DNA of 42,631 nt, taken from assembly GCA_017640685.1 (NCBI GenBank), contig JAEPQF010000013.1:1-42631 (forward strand). Reading direction: 5' to 3'. Below the pieces are notes generated by a model, which was given only the letters and a program-made list of their open reading frames with translations, had not been told where the DNA came from and ran no database searches. How positions within the stretch are numbered: position 1 is the stretch's first letter; each line of letters opens with the position of its first letter. The DNA is from Hyphomicrobiales bacterium (GTDB lineage: Bacteria; Pseudomonadota; Alphaproteobacteria; Rhizobiales; HXMU1428-3). The translations under genes and the position numbers were made by a program. This document shows positions 32,695-41,689 of the stretch, in pieces.

Positions 32695-32964
32695 TTATGA
32701 AGGCTGGTTATCTGGCGTCGTAACTTCTGGCGCTTCGTTCTCAGCAGCTCTGGCTTTATCGAAAAAACGCACAGTCAATCTACCGTCAACCGGGTAAGCC
32801 TGACATTGTAGATCATAGCCTTTGCCGTCTTTGTGTTTCCAGCCCGCGCCCAAACGTGTCCATATGCTGGACTTGTCATCACCACGAGATTGCACTGTAT
32901 ACACAATCAGGTCAGGGTCTCTTCCGTTGCTTTTTTGTGTTTTTTGTTGATGTTCACTTGTCAT
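32695..32964 (-). CDS. Small hydrophilic plasmid-type protein, unknown
   Basis: This 89-residue protein has a polar N-terminus, a compact core (DLIVYTVQSRGDDKSSIWTR, then LGAGWKHKDGKGYDLQCQAY) and a Pro/Glu-rich tail. From memory, proteins with the core IWTRLGAGW occur widely on alphaproteobacterial plasmids and islands; no function is known to me. An upstream site is weak (AATGGAG). It faces fic convergently. Confidence 0.65.
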   Translation of the reverse strand: MTSEHQQKTQKSNGRDPDLIVYTVQSRGDDKSSIWTRLGAGWKHKDGKGYDLQCQAYPVDGRLTVRFFDKARAAENEAPEVTTPDNQPS

Positions 32965-33386
32965 ATTTTACTCCATTGTTACTTGTTTTACGTTTGGAAC
33001 AATTAGTGAACATTTATTTTAGGTAAGAGCAAGAAATTTCGGAATGAGAATTCAATCGTATGATTTAGATGATCGCGAGTTATTTATATGAAGTTTAACT
33101 ACATGATCTTGGAACCGGTTAGCGTGATACGCCAGATGTGTATTGTAGTCACAATACAAAAAACTCACACCGCTTCGCTTTGTTCGGCAAGGGAAACCTC
33201 TTTGGTTTCCCGTTGCATCCCTTCCAGCTTATTGATTGTATTATTTTAAGATGGAAGCCTTGGCGCAACTTCCACTGCTAATTCAAAAGCTGAATGTTTT
33301 ACCGTATTTAATTAAGGGGAAGTTTTGCCCCAAAGTGGACATTTAACATTTTTTAGCTCAAACCACGTCACGTTTTTTGACTGAGT
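32965..33386. other. Gene-free region with hairpins before the STAND gene
   Basis: About 420 bp contain no gene I can support. Perfect short hairpins are visible at 33140-33157 (GTATTGT, loop AGTC, ACAATAC) and 33191-33211 (GGGAAACC, five-base loop, GGTTTCCC), and GGGG/CCCC flank AAGTTTTG near 33317-33332. The region probably holds the promoter of the large NTPase gene and may mark the left boundary of a defence-gene insertion. Confidence 0.45.
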
Positions 33387-36300
33387 GTGCAGTATATCTT
33401 GGGGAAAGAGACTTGTGACGCCTGTATCAGCTGCCAAATGCAGCTAGAATATAAGACACGCGCCGTTATACGGCTCATACAGACAAACACGATTCCCAGG
33501 CGGGATGACTTGAACGAAAATCTTGAACAAAAACCAACTTCCACGGAATTGACCAGTGGTGCGGGGTTCACATACGAAGATATCGTAGTCGCCTATTACC
33601 TAGCGCATCTGCTTCGTCACGAGCGTGCGGCAGGCCAAACCGGTATTGTCACCAGTGTCGCCATTCAACGTCTAGGTCATGGTCATCCAATGGATGATGT
33701 CATCGTAGGTCTCGACGATGGAGGAACAAAAAAATCGCTTGAGCTTCAAGTCAAACGTTCCTTCACCATCAGCGGTGCCGATAAGCAATTTAAAGAGATA
33801 ATTGCTGCTATTGTAAAGACACAAGCTTTAAACACCTTCGTCAAAGATACCGACGCAAGCGGGTTTGTTATTGAGCATGTCACGGGTTCAACCTTCCGAA
33901 GCCTTTCAAGACTGATAAAAAAGGCGAAGGCGAGCCCTGACGCCGAAGACTTCGAACAATATTTCGCATCAACCGGCTCAGCAGGAACCAAAGACAAGGA
34001 TCTGCGACAAGTTTTACTGTCTCTTACAAAATTCACTAATCTGGAAGAGGAAGTTAGTTTTTATCGTAATTTCGCTGCACTCCATCTAACTGGATTGGAA
34101 GAAGGAGGTGCCCTCCGCCTTGAGATTATCAATCGTTTGCAAGAAATAGTTGCGAACAATGTTGATGGTCAGGGCATCCTACTATTTGACCGCCTTTGCC
34201 GCATTGCCCGTGAAGGGGCAGCTAGCGCAGCCAAATGGACGCGTTCATCTTTGCTTGAACAACTGAGAAACACAGTGCAATTAAAAATTGCACCGTGTTT
34301 CAGCGAAGACATCAACCGGCTTAATACTGCATCAATTGATGCGCTTAATGACATCTCCGAAACCGTCGATGATTTTCATGTCGCACGAGATAGTTTGCAA
34401 ACAGAAGTCATGCAGAAGCTTGACAAGCATCGTATTGTTTCCATTGGTGGTCTACCGGGGTGTGGTAAATCCGCCGTATTGAAGAAGTTCGCAGTCAATG
34501 CAGCGCAGGCGGGCCCGATCCTTTTTCTCAAGAATGACCGACTGCAAGGGACAAGCTGGATAACTTTTGCAACATCGCTAGGTATTCGTCACACTAACGC
34601 AGCTGACCTTTTAACCGAAATCAGCGCTTCTGGTACTCCAATTCTTTTTATTGATGGCATTGATCGCATCCGGCCAGACCAAAAACACATTATTACCGAT
34701 CTCATCCGTGCCATTGAGAGCGACCCAAGTCTCCAACACTGGAAAGTTCTCGCCAGCTCTCGTGATCAGGGTCTAGAAGCCTACCGAAATTGGTTTCCCA
34801 AGTCGTTTTATTCCGAGACAGGCATGGGAAGTATTTCGGTTAAAGGATTTTCAGAGGAGGAGGCTAACCTCCTTGCAAAATCGAAACCCAACCTTCAACG
34901 CCTTCTTTTCAATCCGAGTCAGCCTGTAGTAGAAATCGCACGGCGTCCATTTTTTGTGGCAATTCTTGTCAAAACTATTTCGCATGAATCCGAGCCTAAA
35001 ACCGAGGCCGATTTGATTAACGCGTGGTGGTTGCGAGCTGGACACAATGCGATTGCTGAAACTGTACTGCAACGTCAACGCGCTCTTATCAATCTTGTTG
35101 AAAAGGGTGTGCGCAATCTCGGAAAGGAAATCTTAGTCAACGATCTCAAGCCGGAGACTGTAGCGCAACTGACTGCGCTTGAGACAGATCATATTGTACG
35201 TCTCGAGCGTGCAGGTGCGATGGTATCATTCACACACGATATATTTTTTGAGTGGGTTTTCTTCCGCCGTCTCATTGAACTTGGCAACAAATGGCCTTCA
35301 GCACTAACCGCTGCCGGCGAACCGCCATTGCTCGGACGCGTGGTGGGGTTAATGGCTCAGGATGCGCTCACCGAAACTGGGAGATGGAGCGCCGGTTTCG
35401 CACAACTTAAGAACTCTTCGCTGCGTACTCAATGGCAGCGAGAATGGCTTACCGCCCCACCGTTTACAAATGCCTTAGAAAACGCAATTGACGAGTTCAC
35501 AGAACATGTCGAGGCCAACGACTTTAGCTTGTGCGATAAGCTATTGGTATGGTTTCAGGCACAGCACACTGTGCCAAACCCTATTATTATGCAACGGGGT
35601 ACCGAAATCAAAGGCATGGAGACTATCCGAATGGCTGACCTCATGGGGTGGCCTTCAGACTTTGTAGCATGGAAACGTTTCATCGATTGGATCATCGCAC
35701 GCCATCAAACACTACCCGCGCGACTTGTTCCGCAAGCAGTCAAGATTTTCTGCGTTTGGCAGAACGCCCTCTCTGACCACAAGAACAAATGCTCGACAGA
35801 AATATTGGTGACGTGCAGCACGTGGTTACTCGATCTCGAGGACGAAATCTATCCTGAGGAGCTTCAGCGTGATTACGGAAAATGGAACGTCCTAGGTCAC
35901 GAAGCGCAGCAGAGCCTAGCAACAGAGCTGCGTTCCATCATCCTCCGCTCGGCTCGTGGATCCCCCGAGTTCGCTGTGGCTCTCTTTGATCGTGCTGCTA
36001 AAAATGAGCGTATACTTCGGTCTGCATTCGACGATCTAATGGATTTTACTCCGATAATGTCGGAAGTCGCCCCTGAAGCGGTTGAAAAGGTCGCTAAAGC
36101 CAAACTTCTACAAGAGTTGCCACAGGAGACATATGACCGCCTGCGCCATGAAGAAGAAGAGCAGGCTAAGGAGCGCGAAAAGATTAGAGCGATTCCAGAA
36201 GAGAAACGCACACGTCAGCAAAATATGGCTTTATCATCGGTCAGCTTCCCGACAAGCATGTCTGATTTCGAGTTGGATGACGTCGGCCTTGATACCCACA

Positions 36301-38810
36301 ATCATTATTTTCACCCTTCGTCAGCACTACACGAACCATTTGCTAGTCTGCTAGCCAAGAGCCCCGATGTAGGCCTTCGCCTCATCAAGGAGCTTACGAA
36401 CCATGCAACAACTGGATGGCGTCAAATCCATGAATTCCGCCAAGAACAAAGCACACCGATCCCTATCGTACTAGATTTTCCTTGGGGTCGGCAGGAATTT
36501 TGGGGAGATTGGCACGTCTTTGGTTGGGGGCTTGGAATGCTGGGATCTAACCTACTCCAGTGCGCGTATCTTTCAGTCTCTTATTGGGCGTTCAAGGAAA
36601 TTGAAAAAGGCCGTTCCACCAGCGACGTAATTAAGGAAATTCTTGAAGGTAATGAGTGCTACGCATCGCTAGGGCTTTGCTTGAGACTTGCCATCGAAAC
36701 ATTTGAGGTCTCTGAGACAACGTTACCCATCGTCACATGTCAGCGCCTGTGGAACCATGATATGACGCGCTTCGTTCAAGAGTCACAGAAAGATATCGAC
36801 CTGTTCGGTTTCGATTTTCTCTCTAAACTCACTGGTGAAAAAGCTAAAGCGAAAGAATTTCTCGACAGCCGAGAATATCGCAAACGCGATGTAATAGAGC
36901 TCGCTATGCGCTTTGCCATTAACAGCGACACAATCCTGCGGGATCGCTTCAAAAAGTCACTTGAGACATTCCCGGACAACCTTCCGTACATCATCGAAGA
37001 GGAACGAAAATCCCCAGAGCTAACGCAAGAACTAAGGGAGAAAGCTGAGATCTGGTCCGGTCTCGGCAATATCGAAAATTATCGGCAGTATGAAATGCAA
37101 AACGATCAAGTTGCAATTCATTACGAGGCTCCAAACCCCTGGCCTGAAGCTATGCAACAGAAAACCGCCAAAGCCACGGAGTCACTGAGCCAGATGGGTG
37201 TACTCAACTGGTTACAAAAATACTTGAAAGAAGGCAAACCTGACGAAACCTGGACATTATCAGAGGCCATTGAGTATGCAAAAAAGCATGACAGAGATGA
37301 CCTTTTCGATGAGCGTGCTGATATTGGACCCCATATAGTTCAAAGTAGCGTCTCCTCTATCGCAACGTGTGTTATCCGTTTTTCTGAAAACGATTCACCA
37401 GATCGCCCGTGGGCGTGGACTGTGGTGGATCGTATTATAAAAATGCGTGAACTCTCAGATTTTCATGGTGCAAAAATTCCCTGGCACCCTGCCTTCAATG
37501 CTATTGACGCATTGTTCCACGATCGCAAGAGCGCAACACCCTATTCAGAATCTGCGGCAAGCCTTATCCAACTCGCGAGCCATCAAAATGAGGATGTGCA
37601 ACTTGCGGCTTTCAAAGCGCTTTATTTTGATCCAGACCCTCATGTAAAGTGGGTAGCCGCCCAGTTTGCTTTTGAGCTCGCGCACTACATTTCTCCGACT
37701 CAAGATGAGCAAACCTTCGAACGTGATGACACAGAAGATCGTAATGCTCGCGAAGAAGCCCTAGCAAAGGCACTACTTGCCCTCACTGATGAACATGAAT
37801 GTAAGTTTGAGCTTTTACCCGCTGCTTGGGTAAAGGTATCAAATCCAAACCATCAGAATGAAGACTATTGGACTGCCCCCAAACGTTCCTTCGACGGTCA
37901 GTATGCCGCCAAGCTTTTTAAGCAATTACCACTTGAGGAGTGGTGCCAGTCAGATGTTTATCGTCCGAGAATTGAACTATTCTTAATTGATCTCGCACGC
38001 TGGACCTCTGAGCAGCTGATGCCCTCATGGGACGATAAAAAACAACATCGGAGACAAACCGACCTTATCGAATGGGAGCACGCCTTAGGCACCATGTTTG
38101 CCCGCGTCTTACCTTTCTTCGATCTGCAATGGGTTCGAGAACACTTTATTCAGCCGTTCTCGCAGAACGATGAGGAGGCATTGTGCGTACTAACACAGTT
38201 TGCAAATGACATCGTAACACGTCATGTATTTGATGCTAGAGACATCCCCGCCAATGTGTTACCCACTCTGGAAGACTGCATACAACGGGTGATCGACGAC
38301 AATATATTTAATCCAAACGTCTATCGTGCAGGCGAAGTTCATGGCTTCGATATGCCCAGACTCATCAAAGCACTTTTGTTTGTCAATGTAGAAGGGGACT
38401 GTCCGGGTTCCGCGCGGTTCGTTAACGACGACTGGAGCGACATCGCAATCATCATGCCTCTCGTAACAAAGCTAGTTACAGCAACCGGTTGGTCACCCTT
38501 CGTTATGGAAAACTTTCTGACCCTGTGCGAAAAAGCCGGAGCATCCTATCCAATTGATGCGTTCATTGAACAGGCATTGCCAGTTTTGGACTCAATTGAA
38601 CACGCGAGGGGCAGTTGGGTAGGAACGTCATTACCACCTCGGCTTGCGGGCATCATCCAGTGCCTAGCCGAAGCGAACTATCCTCTCAAAGCAAATCGCG
38701 CGCGGGAATTATTAAGGCTTATTGATGCTATGATCGACCTTGGTGACCGCCGCAGTGCGGCGCTAGAACAAGACGAGATATTTCGTCGAGTACAAGACTT
38801 AGTTCCTTGA
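33387..38810 (+). CDS. Giant STAND NTPase with N-terminal Cap4/Mrr-like nuclease (Avs-like)
   Basis: This protein has up to 1807 residues. The N-terminal part (about 57-230) resembles Cap4/DUF4297 or Mrr-type PD-(D/E)XK nucleases: FTYEDIVVAYYLAHLL, then HPMDDVIVG (D103/D104) and LELQVKRS (Q121-x-K123). A P-loop NTPase follows: Walker A GLPGCGKS (355-362), Walker B ILFIDGIDRI (419-428), an ASSRD sensor-like strand and a winged-helix-like end (VSFTHDIFFEW). The long C-terminus (about 650-1807) is helical, with HEAT-like stretches near 1390-1430. This order (nuclease, STAND ATPase, solenoid sensor) is that of Avs anti-phage proteins. Start is GTG 33387 or, more likely by its AGGCGGG site, TTG 33510. 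Confidence 0.8.
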   Translation: MQYILGKETCDACISCQMQLEYKTRAVIRLIQTNTIPRRDDLNENLEQKPTSTELTSGAGFTYEDIVVAYYLAHLLRHERAAGQTGIVTSVAIQRLGHGHPMDDVIVGLDDGGTKKSLELQVKRSFTISGADKQFKEIIAAIVKTQALNTFVKDTDASGFVIEHVTGSTFRSLSRLIKKAKASPDAEDFEQYFASTGSAGTKDKDLRQVLLSLTKFTNLEEEVSFYRNFAALHLTGLEEGGALRLEIINRLQEIVANNVDGQGILLFDRLCRIAREGAASAAKWTRSSLLEQLRNTVQLKIAPCFSEDINRLNTASIDALNDISETVDDFHVARDSLQTEVMQKLDKHRIVSIGGLPGCGKSAVLKKFAVNAAQAGPILFLKNDRLQGTSWITFATSLGIRHTNAADLLTEISASGTPILFIDGIDRIRPDQKHIITDLIRAIESDPSLQHWKVLASSRDQGLEAYRNWFPKSFYSETGMGSISVKGFSEEEANLLAKSKPNLQRLLFNPSQPVVEIARRPFFVAILVKTISHESEPKTEADLINAWWLRAGHNAIAETVLQRQRALINLVEKGVRNLGKEILVNDLKPETVAQLTALETDHIVRLERAGAMVSFTHDIFFEWVFFRRLIELGNKWPSALTAAGEPPLLGRVVGLMAQDALTETGRWSAGFAQLKNSSLRTQWQREWLTAPPFTNALENAIDEFTEHVEANDFSLCDKLLVWFQAQHTVPNPIIMQRGTEIKGMETIRMADLMGWPSDFVAWKRFIDWIIARHQTLPARLVPQAVKIFCVWQNALSDHKNKCSTEILVTCSTWLLDLEDEIYPEELQRDYGKWNVLGHEAQQSLATELRSIILRSARGSPEFAVALFDRAAKNERILRSAFDDLMDFTPIMSEVAPEAVEKVAKAKLLQELPQETYDRLRHEEEEQAKEREKIRAIPEEKRTRQQNMALSSVSFPTSMSDFELDDVGLDTHNHYFHPSSALHEPFASLLAKSPDVGLRLIKELTNHATTGWRQIHEFRQEQSTPIPIVLDFPWGRQEFWGDWHVFGWGLGMLGSNLLQCAYLSVSYWAFKEIEKGRSTSDVIKEILEGNECYASLGLCLRLAIETFEVSETTLPIVTCQRLWNHDMTRFVQESQKDIDLFGFDFLSKLTGEKAKAKEFLDSREYRKRDVIELAMRFAINSDTILRDRFKKSLETFPDNLPYIIEEERKSPELTQELREKAEIWSGLGNIENYRQYEMQNDQVAIHYEAPNPWPEAMQQKTAKATESLSQMGVLNWLQKYLKEGKPDETWTLSEAIEYAKKHDRDDLFDERADIGPHIVQSSVSSIATCVIRFSENDSPDRPWAWTVVDRIIKMRELSDFHGAKIPWHPAFNAIDALFHDRKSATPYSESAASLIQLASHQNEDVQLAAFKALYFDPDPHVKWVAAQFAFELAHYISPTQDEQTFERDDTEDRNAREEALAKALLALTDEHECKFELLPAAWVKVSNPNHQNEDYWTAPKRSFDGQYAAKLFKQLPLEEWCQSDVYRPRIELFLIDLARWTSEQLMPSWDDKKQHRRQTDLIEWEHALGTMFARVLPFFDLQWVREHFIQPFSQNDEEALCVLTQFANDIVTRHVFDARDIPANVLPTLEDCIQRVIDDNIFNPNVYRAGEVHGFDMPRLIKALLFVNVEGDCPGSARFVNDDWSDIAIIMPLVTKLVTATGWSPFVMENFLTLCEKAGASYPIDAFIEQALPVLDSIEHARGSWVGTSLPPRLAGIIQCLAEANYPLKANRARELLRLIDAMIDLGDRRSAALEQDEIFRRVQDLVP

Positions 38811-38983
38811 CTTGAGCTCTTCTCCTCACTCAGGCTCAACAAGTTGTCAAACCTAGACATAGGCGTTCTCAAGTCTAGCTTCACGAAAGAAGCTCGGTTT
38901 GTTCATATCAGCGAGATCAGCCAATTTGGTACTGTTTTTCTTAAAAATAATTTTATAGCGTTTTTCATTGAAAGTATGATAAA

Positions 38984-39000
38984 GTAGTATAAATTACTAC
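38984..39000. promoter_or_regulatory. Probable autoregulatory operator of parDE
   Basis: GTAGTA, TAAAT, TACTAC form a dyad 22 bp before ATG 39022. Its AT-rich centre also resembles a -10 element. Antitoxins with ribbon-helix-helix domains usually bind such sites to repress their own operon. Confidence 0.5.
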
Positions 39001-39021
39001 CTTATTGTGAAGGGTATACTT

Positions 39022-39279
39022 ATGGCAATGATTAAAAAAAGCATCACTGTAACCGATCAGCAAGAAGCATGGATTCAATCTCAAATGAAGGCCGGCAATT
39101 ATGGTACTGACAGTGAACTCATCCGCGAAGCTTTACGTGAAAAACAAATGCGTATGGCTGAAATTGAAGTGATCCGGGCAAAGCTTATCGCCGGAGAGCA
39201 AAGCGGTTTTTCCGATTTAACACCTGAACAGATTCTTGAAAAATCCAAAGAACAATTAAGGAAAAATGGGAAACTATAA
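39022..39279 (+). CDS. parD: ParD-type ribbon-helix-helix antitoxin
   Basis: I placed the start at ATG 39022, preceded by AAGGG; a GTG at 39007 is less likely. The 85-residue product has a short beta strand and two helices at its start (KKSITVTDQQEAWIQSQMKA, then TDSELIREALREKQ), as in ParD/CopG-type DNA-binding antitoxins, and a C-terminal toxin-binding tail. It would neutralise the following toxin and repress the operon. The last 14 bases overlap the toxin gene, typical of coupled pairs. Such modules stabilise plasmids and islands. Confidence 0.88.
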   Translation: MAMIKKSITVTDQQEAWIQSQMKAGNYGTDSELIREALREKQMRMAEIEVIRAKLIAGEQSGFSDLTPEQILEKSKEQLRKNGKL

Positions 39280-39553
39280 ACTCACCCAAGAAGCTGAAGC
39301 TGATCTTATTCGCATTCATCAATGGGGTGTTGTTACCCATGGTGAGACTCAGGCTGATGACTATTATTGGCAATTGTTAAAGCGTTTTGAAGAACTGGCT
39401 GACTCCCCTCAACTTTACACTTGTGTTGATGATATTCGCAAAGGATACCGTCGCAGTGTCTGCGGTTCAGATAGCATTTATTATCGTATCGTAGACGGCA
39501 CCGTAGAGATCATAAGGATTTTAGGGCGGCAAGACCTTGATGACTGGCTGTAG
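39266..39553 (+). CDS. parE: ParE/RelE-superfamily toxin
   Basis: This 95-residue protein matches the ParE fold: YKLTQEAEADLIRIHQWG at the start, RRSVCGSDSIYYRIVDG in the core strands, and VEIIRILGRQDLDDWL at the end. Members typically poison DNA gyrase; the exact target of this one is unknown. It overlaps the antitoxin gene by 14 bp and appears intact. Confidence 0.88.
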   Translation: MGNYKLTQEAEADLIRIHQWGVVTHGETQADDYYWQLLKRFEELADSPQLYTCVDDIRKGYRRSVCGSDSIYYRIVDGTVEIIRILGRQDLDDWL

Positions 39554-39594
39554 TTAGTTCGTTCCTTTAAATCTTTTTTGTTTGTCGCTATTTT

Positions 39595-40011
39595 TTAATT
39601 CAGCTTCCTTGTCTCCATTAAGCCCTCAAGCTCGTTTCTGAATTCATCTAGGAATTCATTGGGGTTTTTGTGTTTGCCCAAAGCATAGAGCACTGTTGAC
39701 AGCTGATCTTCGCACTGGGTGTAAAAGATCAGTTTTTCAATGTCTGTCACCTGTCCTTCAATCGCACTGAAGAATATTTGCACCGGTACATTTAACGCGA
39801 TTGCGATTTTATGTAGCTCTGCCCCGCTAAAGGCCATCCAGCCTTGTTCGCGGTAATGATATTGTTTGAGGTCAAGCTCTGTTTTTTCAGCTACATACTC
39901 TGGCGTGTAGCCTTGGTGTTGCCGAATGGTTTCAATCATTTTTGAGATGGCTTTATCAGTTTCATTCGGTGGGTTCATTTTGCACTCTATTGTTATTGGG
40001 GTATTCATCAT
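39595..40011 (-). CDS. XRE-like regulator or HTH protein
   Basis: I start at ATG 40011, preceded by AAAGAGAG; an upstream ATG at 40068 lacks support and would add 19 unlike residues. The 138-residue product has an XRE/Cro-like helix-turn-helix (about residues 25-75: MIETIRQHQGYTPEYVAEKT, then ELHKIAIALNVPVQIFF) although its recognition helix (DLKQYHYREQG) is unusual. The C-terminal helices may dimerise. It is convergent with parE and divergent from the structured region and ardC. Confidence 0.7.
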   Translation of the reverse strand: MMNTPITIECKMNPPNETDKAISKMIETIRQHQGYTPEYVAEKTELDLKQYHYREQGWMAFSGAELHKIAIALNVPVQIFFSAIEGQVTDIEKLIFYTQCEDQLSTVLYALGKHKNPNEFLDEFRNELEGLMETRKLN

Positions 40012-40284
40012 TTTACTCTCTTTGCTTTGGTGGACCGGACCTTGATACCGCTTACACATTGCGTACACCTTATTCGTATGCCCCTTTTGAGAGCACCTTA
40101 TCTCAGTGTGATCCGGTCCCTTTCAGAGCCGAATGTGTCGCGGGTATCAAACCGCACTAGATGTATTTACATCTAGCACTGTCCAGTATGCTGAATTCTT
40201 AAATCGATCTGCAAGAAAATTTTGGTTTGTATGTTTGTTGTCTTCAAAGAGGCCGGCAATCTTTTGGGCATCCTCCTTGCTTTA
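40012..40284. other. Gene-free region with crossed inverted repeats
   Basis: GGACCGG (40032-40038) pairs with CCGGTCC (40113-40119), TTGATACC (40042-40049) with GGTATCAA (40143-40150), and TGAGA (40088-40092) with TCTCA (40101-40105). The first two pairs are interlaced, so they can form alternative or pseudoknotted structures. No gene is supported. It contains the promoter of the XRE-like gene. Confidence 0.45.
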
Positions 40285-40335
40285 GAGCGTTCCTTTTTTT
40301 CCTAAAACCGGTACCCACTTTTAGGCGGAACGCTC
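40285..40335. repeat. Nested palindromic element, alphaproteobacterial type
   Basis: GAGCGTTCC (40285-40293) and GGAACGCTC (40327-40335) enclose a second pair, CTAAAA (40302-40307) and TTTTAG (40319-40324), around CCGGTACCCAC. A core of the form AAAACCGGTNCCCACTTTT is familiar to me from intergenic palindromes in Rhizobiales genomes. As single-stranded DNA or RNA it would form a long stem. Confidence 0.6.
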
Positions 40336-40384
40336 AGCTCGGAGCCAGGCTGTCGTTAACAGAACCCCGGTTGATCGGGTTTCT

Positions 40385-40657
40385 GCCCATGGGCGTCCAT
40401 CCTTGATGCTTTTTATTGAGGCGCAGAAATGCGCCGCTTGTTTTGTCTTAAAGGGGGACACCCCCTCGCAAAGGTCAAGGCCAAAAACCGAAGATTTTAT
40501 TGCGAGTGGCGGCTTTCAATAAATTGAACCTTCCGCCATCGCACATAAAATTTCGCTCAAAAGCCCTTCAAGAAGGGTTTTGGCCCTGAGCTTTGCTCAC
40601 CCCCTTTATTATTGGCTTCCATGGTTTTTATGCGCACCCCCAAAGCTAAAGCTTTGG
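40385..40657 (+). promoter_or_regulatory. Dense hairpin array upstream of ardC, possible ssDNA promoter or structured RNA
   Basis: Six further perfect or nearly perfect stems follow one another: GCCCATGGGC (40385-40394); GGCGCA-GAAA-TGCGCC (40420-40435) with a GNRA loop; AGGGGG-ACA-CCCCCT (40452-40466); a large hairpin 40494-40551 with ATTTTAT/ATAAAAT, TGCGA/TCGCA, TGGCGG/CCGCCA and TTCAAT/ATTGAA stacked; GCTCA plus AAAGCCCTTC paired with GAAGGGTTTT plus TGAGC (40555-40591); and CCAAAGCT-AA-AGCTTTGG (40640-40657). They lead straight into an antirestriction gene. A leading-region single-stranded promoter, a replication or transfer origin, or a structured RNA would explain them. Confidence 0.55.
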
Positions 40658-40706
40658 AAGGTTTCATAAACACCATTTTTTATTTTGTAAGGAAGTTGAG
40701 GCAAAC

Positions 40707-41597
40707 ATGGCTAAACGAGATATTTACCAAGAGATTACAGACAAAATTATCAAGACGCTTGGACATATCGATCTTGATAATTTTCATGCGCCCTTTGGGG
40801 CGTTAGCTGCGCAAGGCATGCCGATCAACCCTGTAACCGATCATCATTATCAAGGCATTAATATCCCCTCCCTTTGGATCGATCAGCAAGAAAAAGGCTT
40901 CACCTCTTCGCACTGGGCGACCTTTAAACAATGGCAGGAACAAGGAGCGCAAGTTCGTAAAGGCCAGCAGGGTAGCCCGATTATTTTTTATAAAACATGG
41001 AACAAGATCGAAAACAACGAAGATGGCGAGGCGGAAGAAATTCAAATTCCTGTGCTGCGTTTTTATACCGTCTTTAATGCCAATCAAGTTGACGGTTATG
41101 AGCATCAAGATCGTTCTTGTATGAAGCAAAATGACCTTGTCACGCCTGTACAAAGCGCCGAGGATTTTTGCCAGAAAACAGAAGCCGACATAAGGCATGG
41201 TGAGAGCAAAGCCTATTACAACAGGTCTGGTGATTTTATTAACATGCCGCAGACTTGGGCGTTTTTTGATACGCAAAATTCAAGCGCGACTGAAAATTAT
41301 TATGCTGTTCTTTTTCATGAGCTGACCCATTGGACTGGGGCAAAACATCGCCTTAACCGCGACAAAGCAACATCACGCACCCAAGAACTTGAGAAATACG
41401 CCTTTGAAGAACTCATTGCAGAGCTTGGAGCTGCCTTTCTATGTGCCAAGCTCGGCATCACCCAAACACCGCGCGACGATCATGCCCGTTATTTAAAATG
41501 CTGGCTGCAAGCCTTGCAGAATGACAAGACCTTTATTTTTAAAGCCTCGGCGCAAGCTGCCAAGGCAATCGAATTTCTCGATAATTTGCAACCCTGA
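40707..41597 (+). CDS. ardC: ArdC-type antirestriction protein with zincin domain
   Basis: This 296-residue protein has an N-terminal ssDNA-binding ArdC-type domain (about 5-125: RDIYQEITDKIIKTLG, WATFKQWQEQGAQVRKGQQG) and a C-terminal metallopeptidase-like domain with HELTHWTG (204-211, an HExxH zinc site) and the downstream EELIAELGAAF glutamate helix (about 234-244). ArdC proteins protect incoming plasmid DNA from host restriction. It is preceded by TTGAGG and by the hairpin-rich region, and followed by a ParB-like gene, an order typical of plasmid leading regions. Confidence 0.92.
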   Translation: MAKRDIYQEITDKIIKTLGHIDLDNFHAPFGALAAQGMPINPVTDHHYQGINIPSLWIDQQEKGFTSSHWATFKQWQEQGAQVRKGQQGSPIIFYKTWNKIENNEDGEAEEIQIPVLRFYTVFNANQVDGYEHQDRSCMKQNDLVTPVQSAEDFCQKTEADIRHGESKAYYNRSGDFINMPQTWAFFDTQNSSATENYYAVLFHELTHWTGAKHRLNRDKATSRTQELEKYAFEELIAELGAAFLCAKLGITQTPRDDHARYLKCWLQALQNDKTFIFKASAQAAKAIEFLDNLQP

Positions 41598-41609
41598 GAT
41601 TTCACCCCA

Positions 41610-41644
41610 GAGATCGGGAGCCCGTTCATGGCCTGCCCGATCTC
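41610..41644. repeat. Hairpin between ardC and parB-like gene
   Basis: GAGATCGGG (41610-41618) and CCCGATCTC (41636-41644) form a perfect nine-base stem with a 17-nt loop, 46 bp before the next ATG. It lacks a T-run and probably acts as an attenuator or processing signal. Confidence 0.45.
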
Positions 41645-41689
41645 GCGGATGCAATTTCGCATCACTCAACTTTCATAAGGAGACAAACA

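Noticed and set aside
33191-33211. Hairpins before the STAND gene considered as a retron or toxin RNA
   Set aside because: No reverse transcriptase or partner gene is nearby, and the stems are short; nothing supports a non-coding RNA system.
38877-38894. AGCTTC/GAAGCT stem after the STAND gene as terminator
   Set aside because: Only six base pairs and no T-run follow; evidence is too weak for a terminator call.
40285-40600. Hairpin array considered as a CRISPR array
   Set aside because: The stems differ in sequence and spacing, there is no repeated unit, and no cas gene is present.
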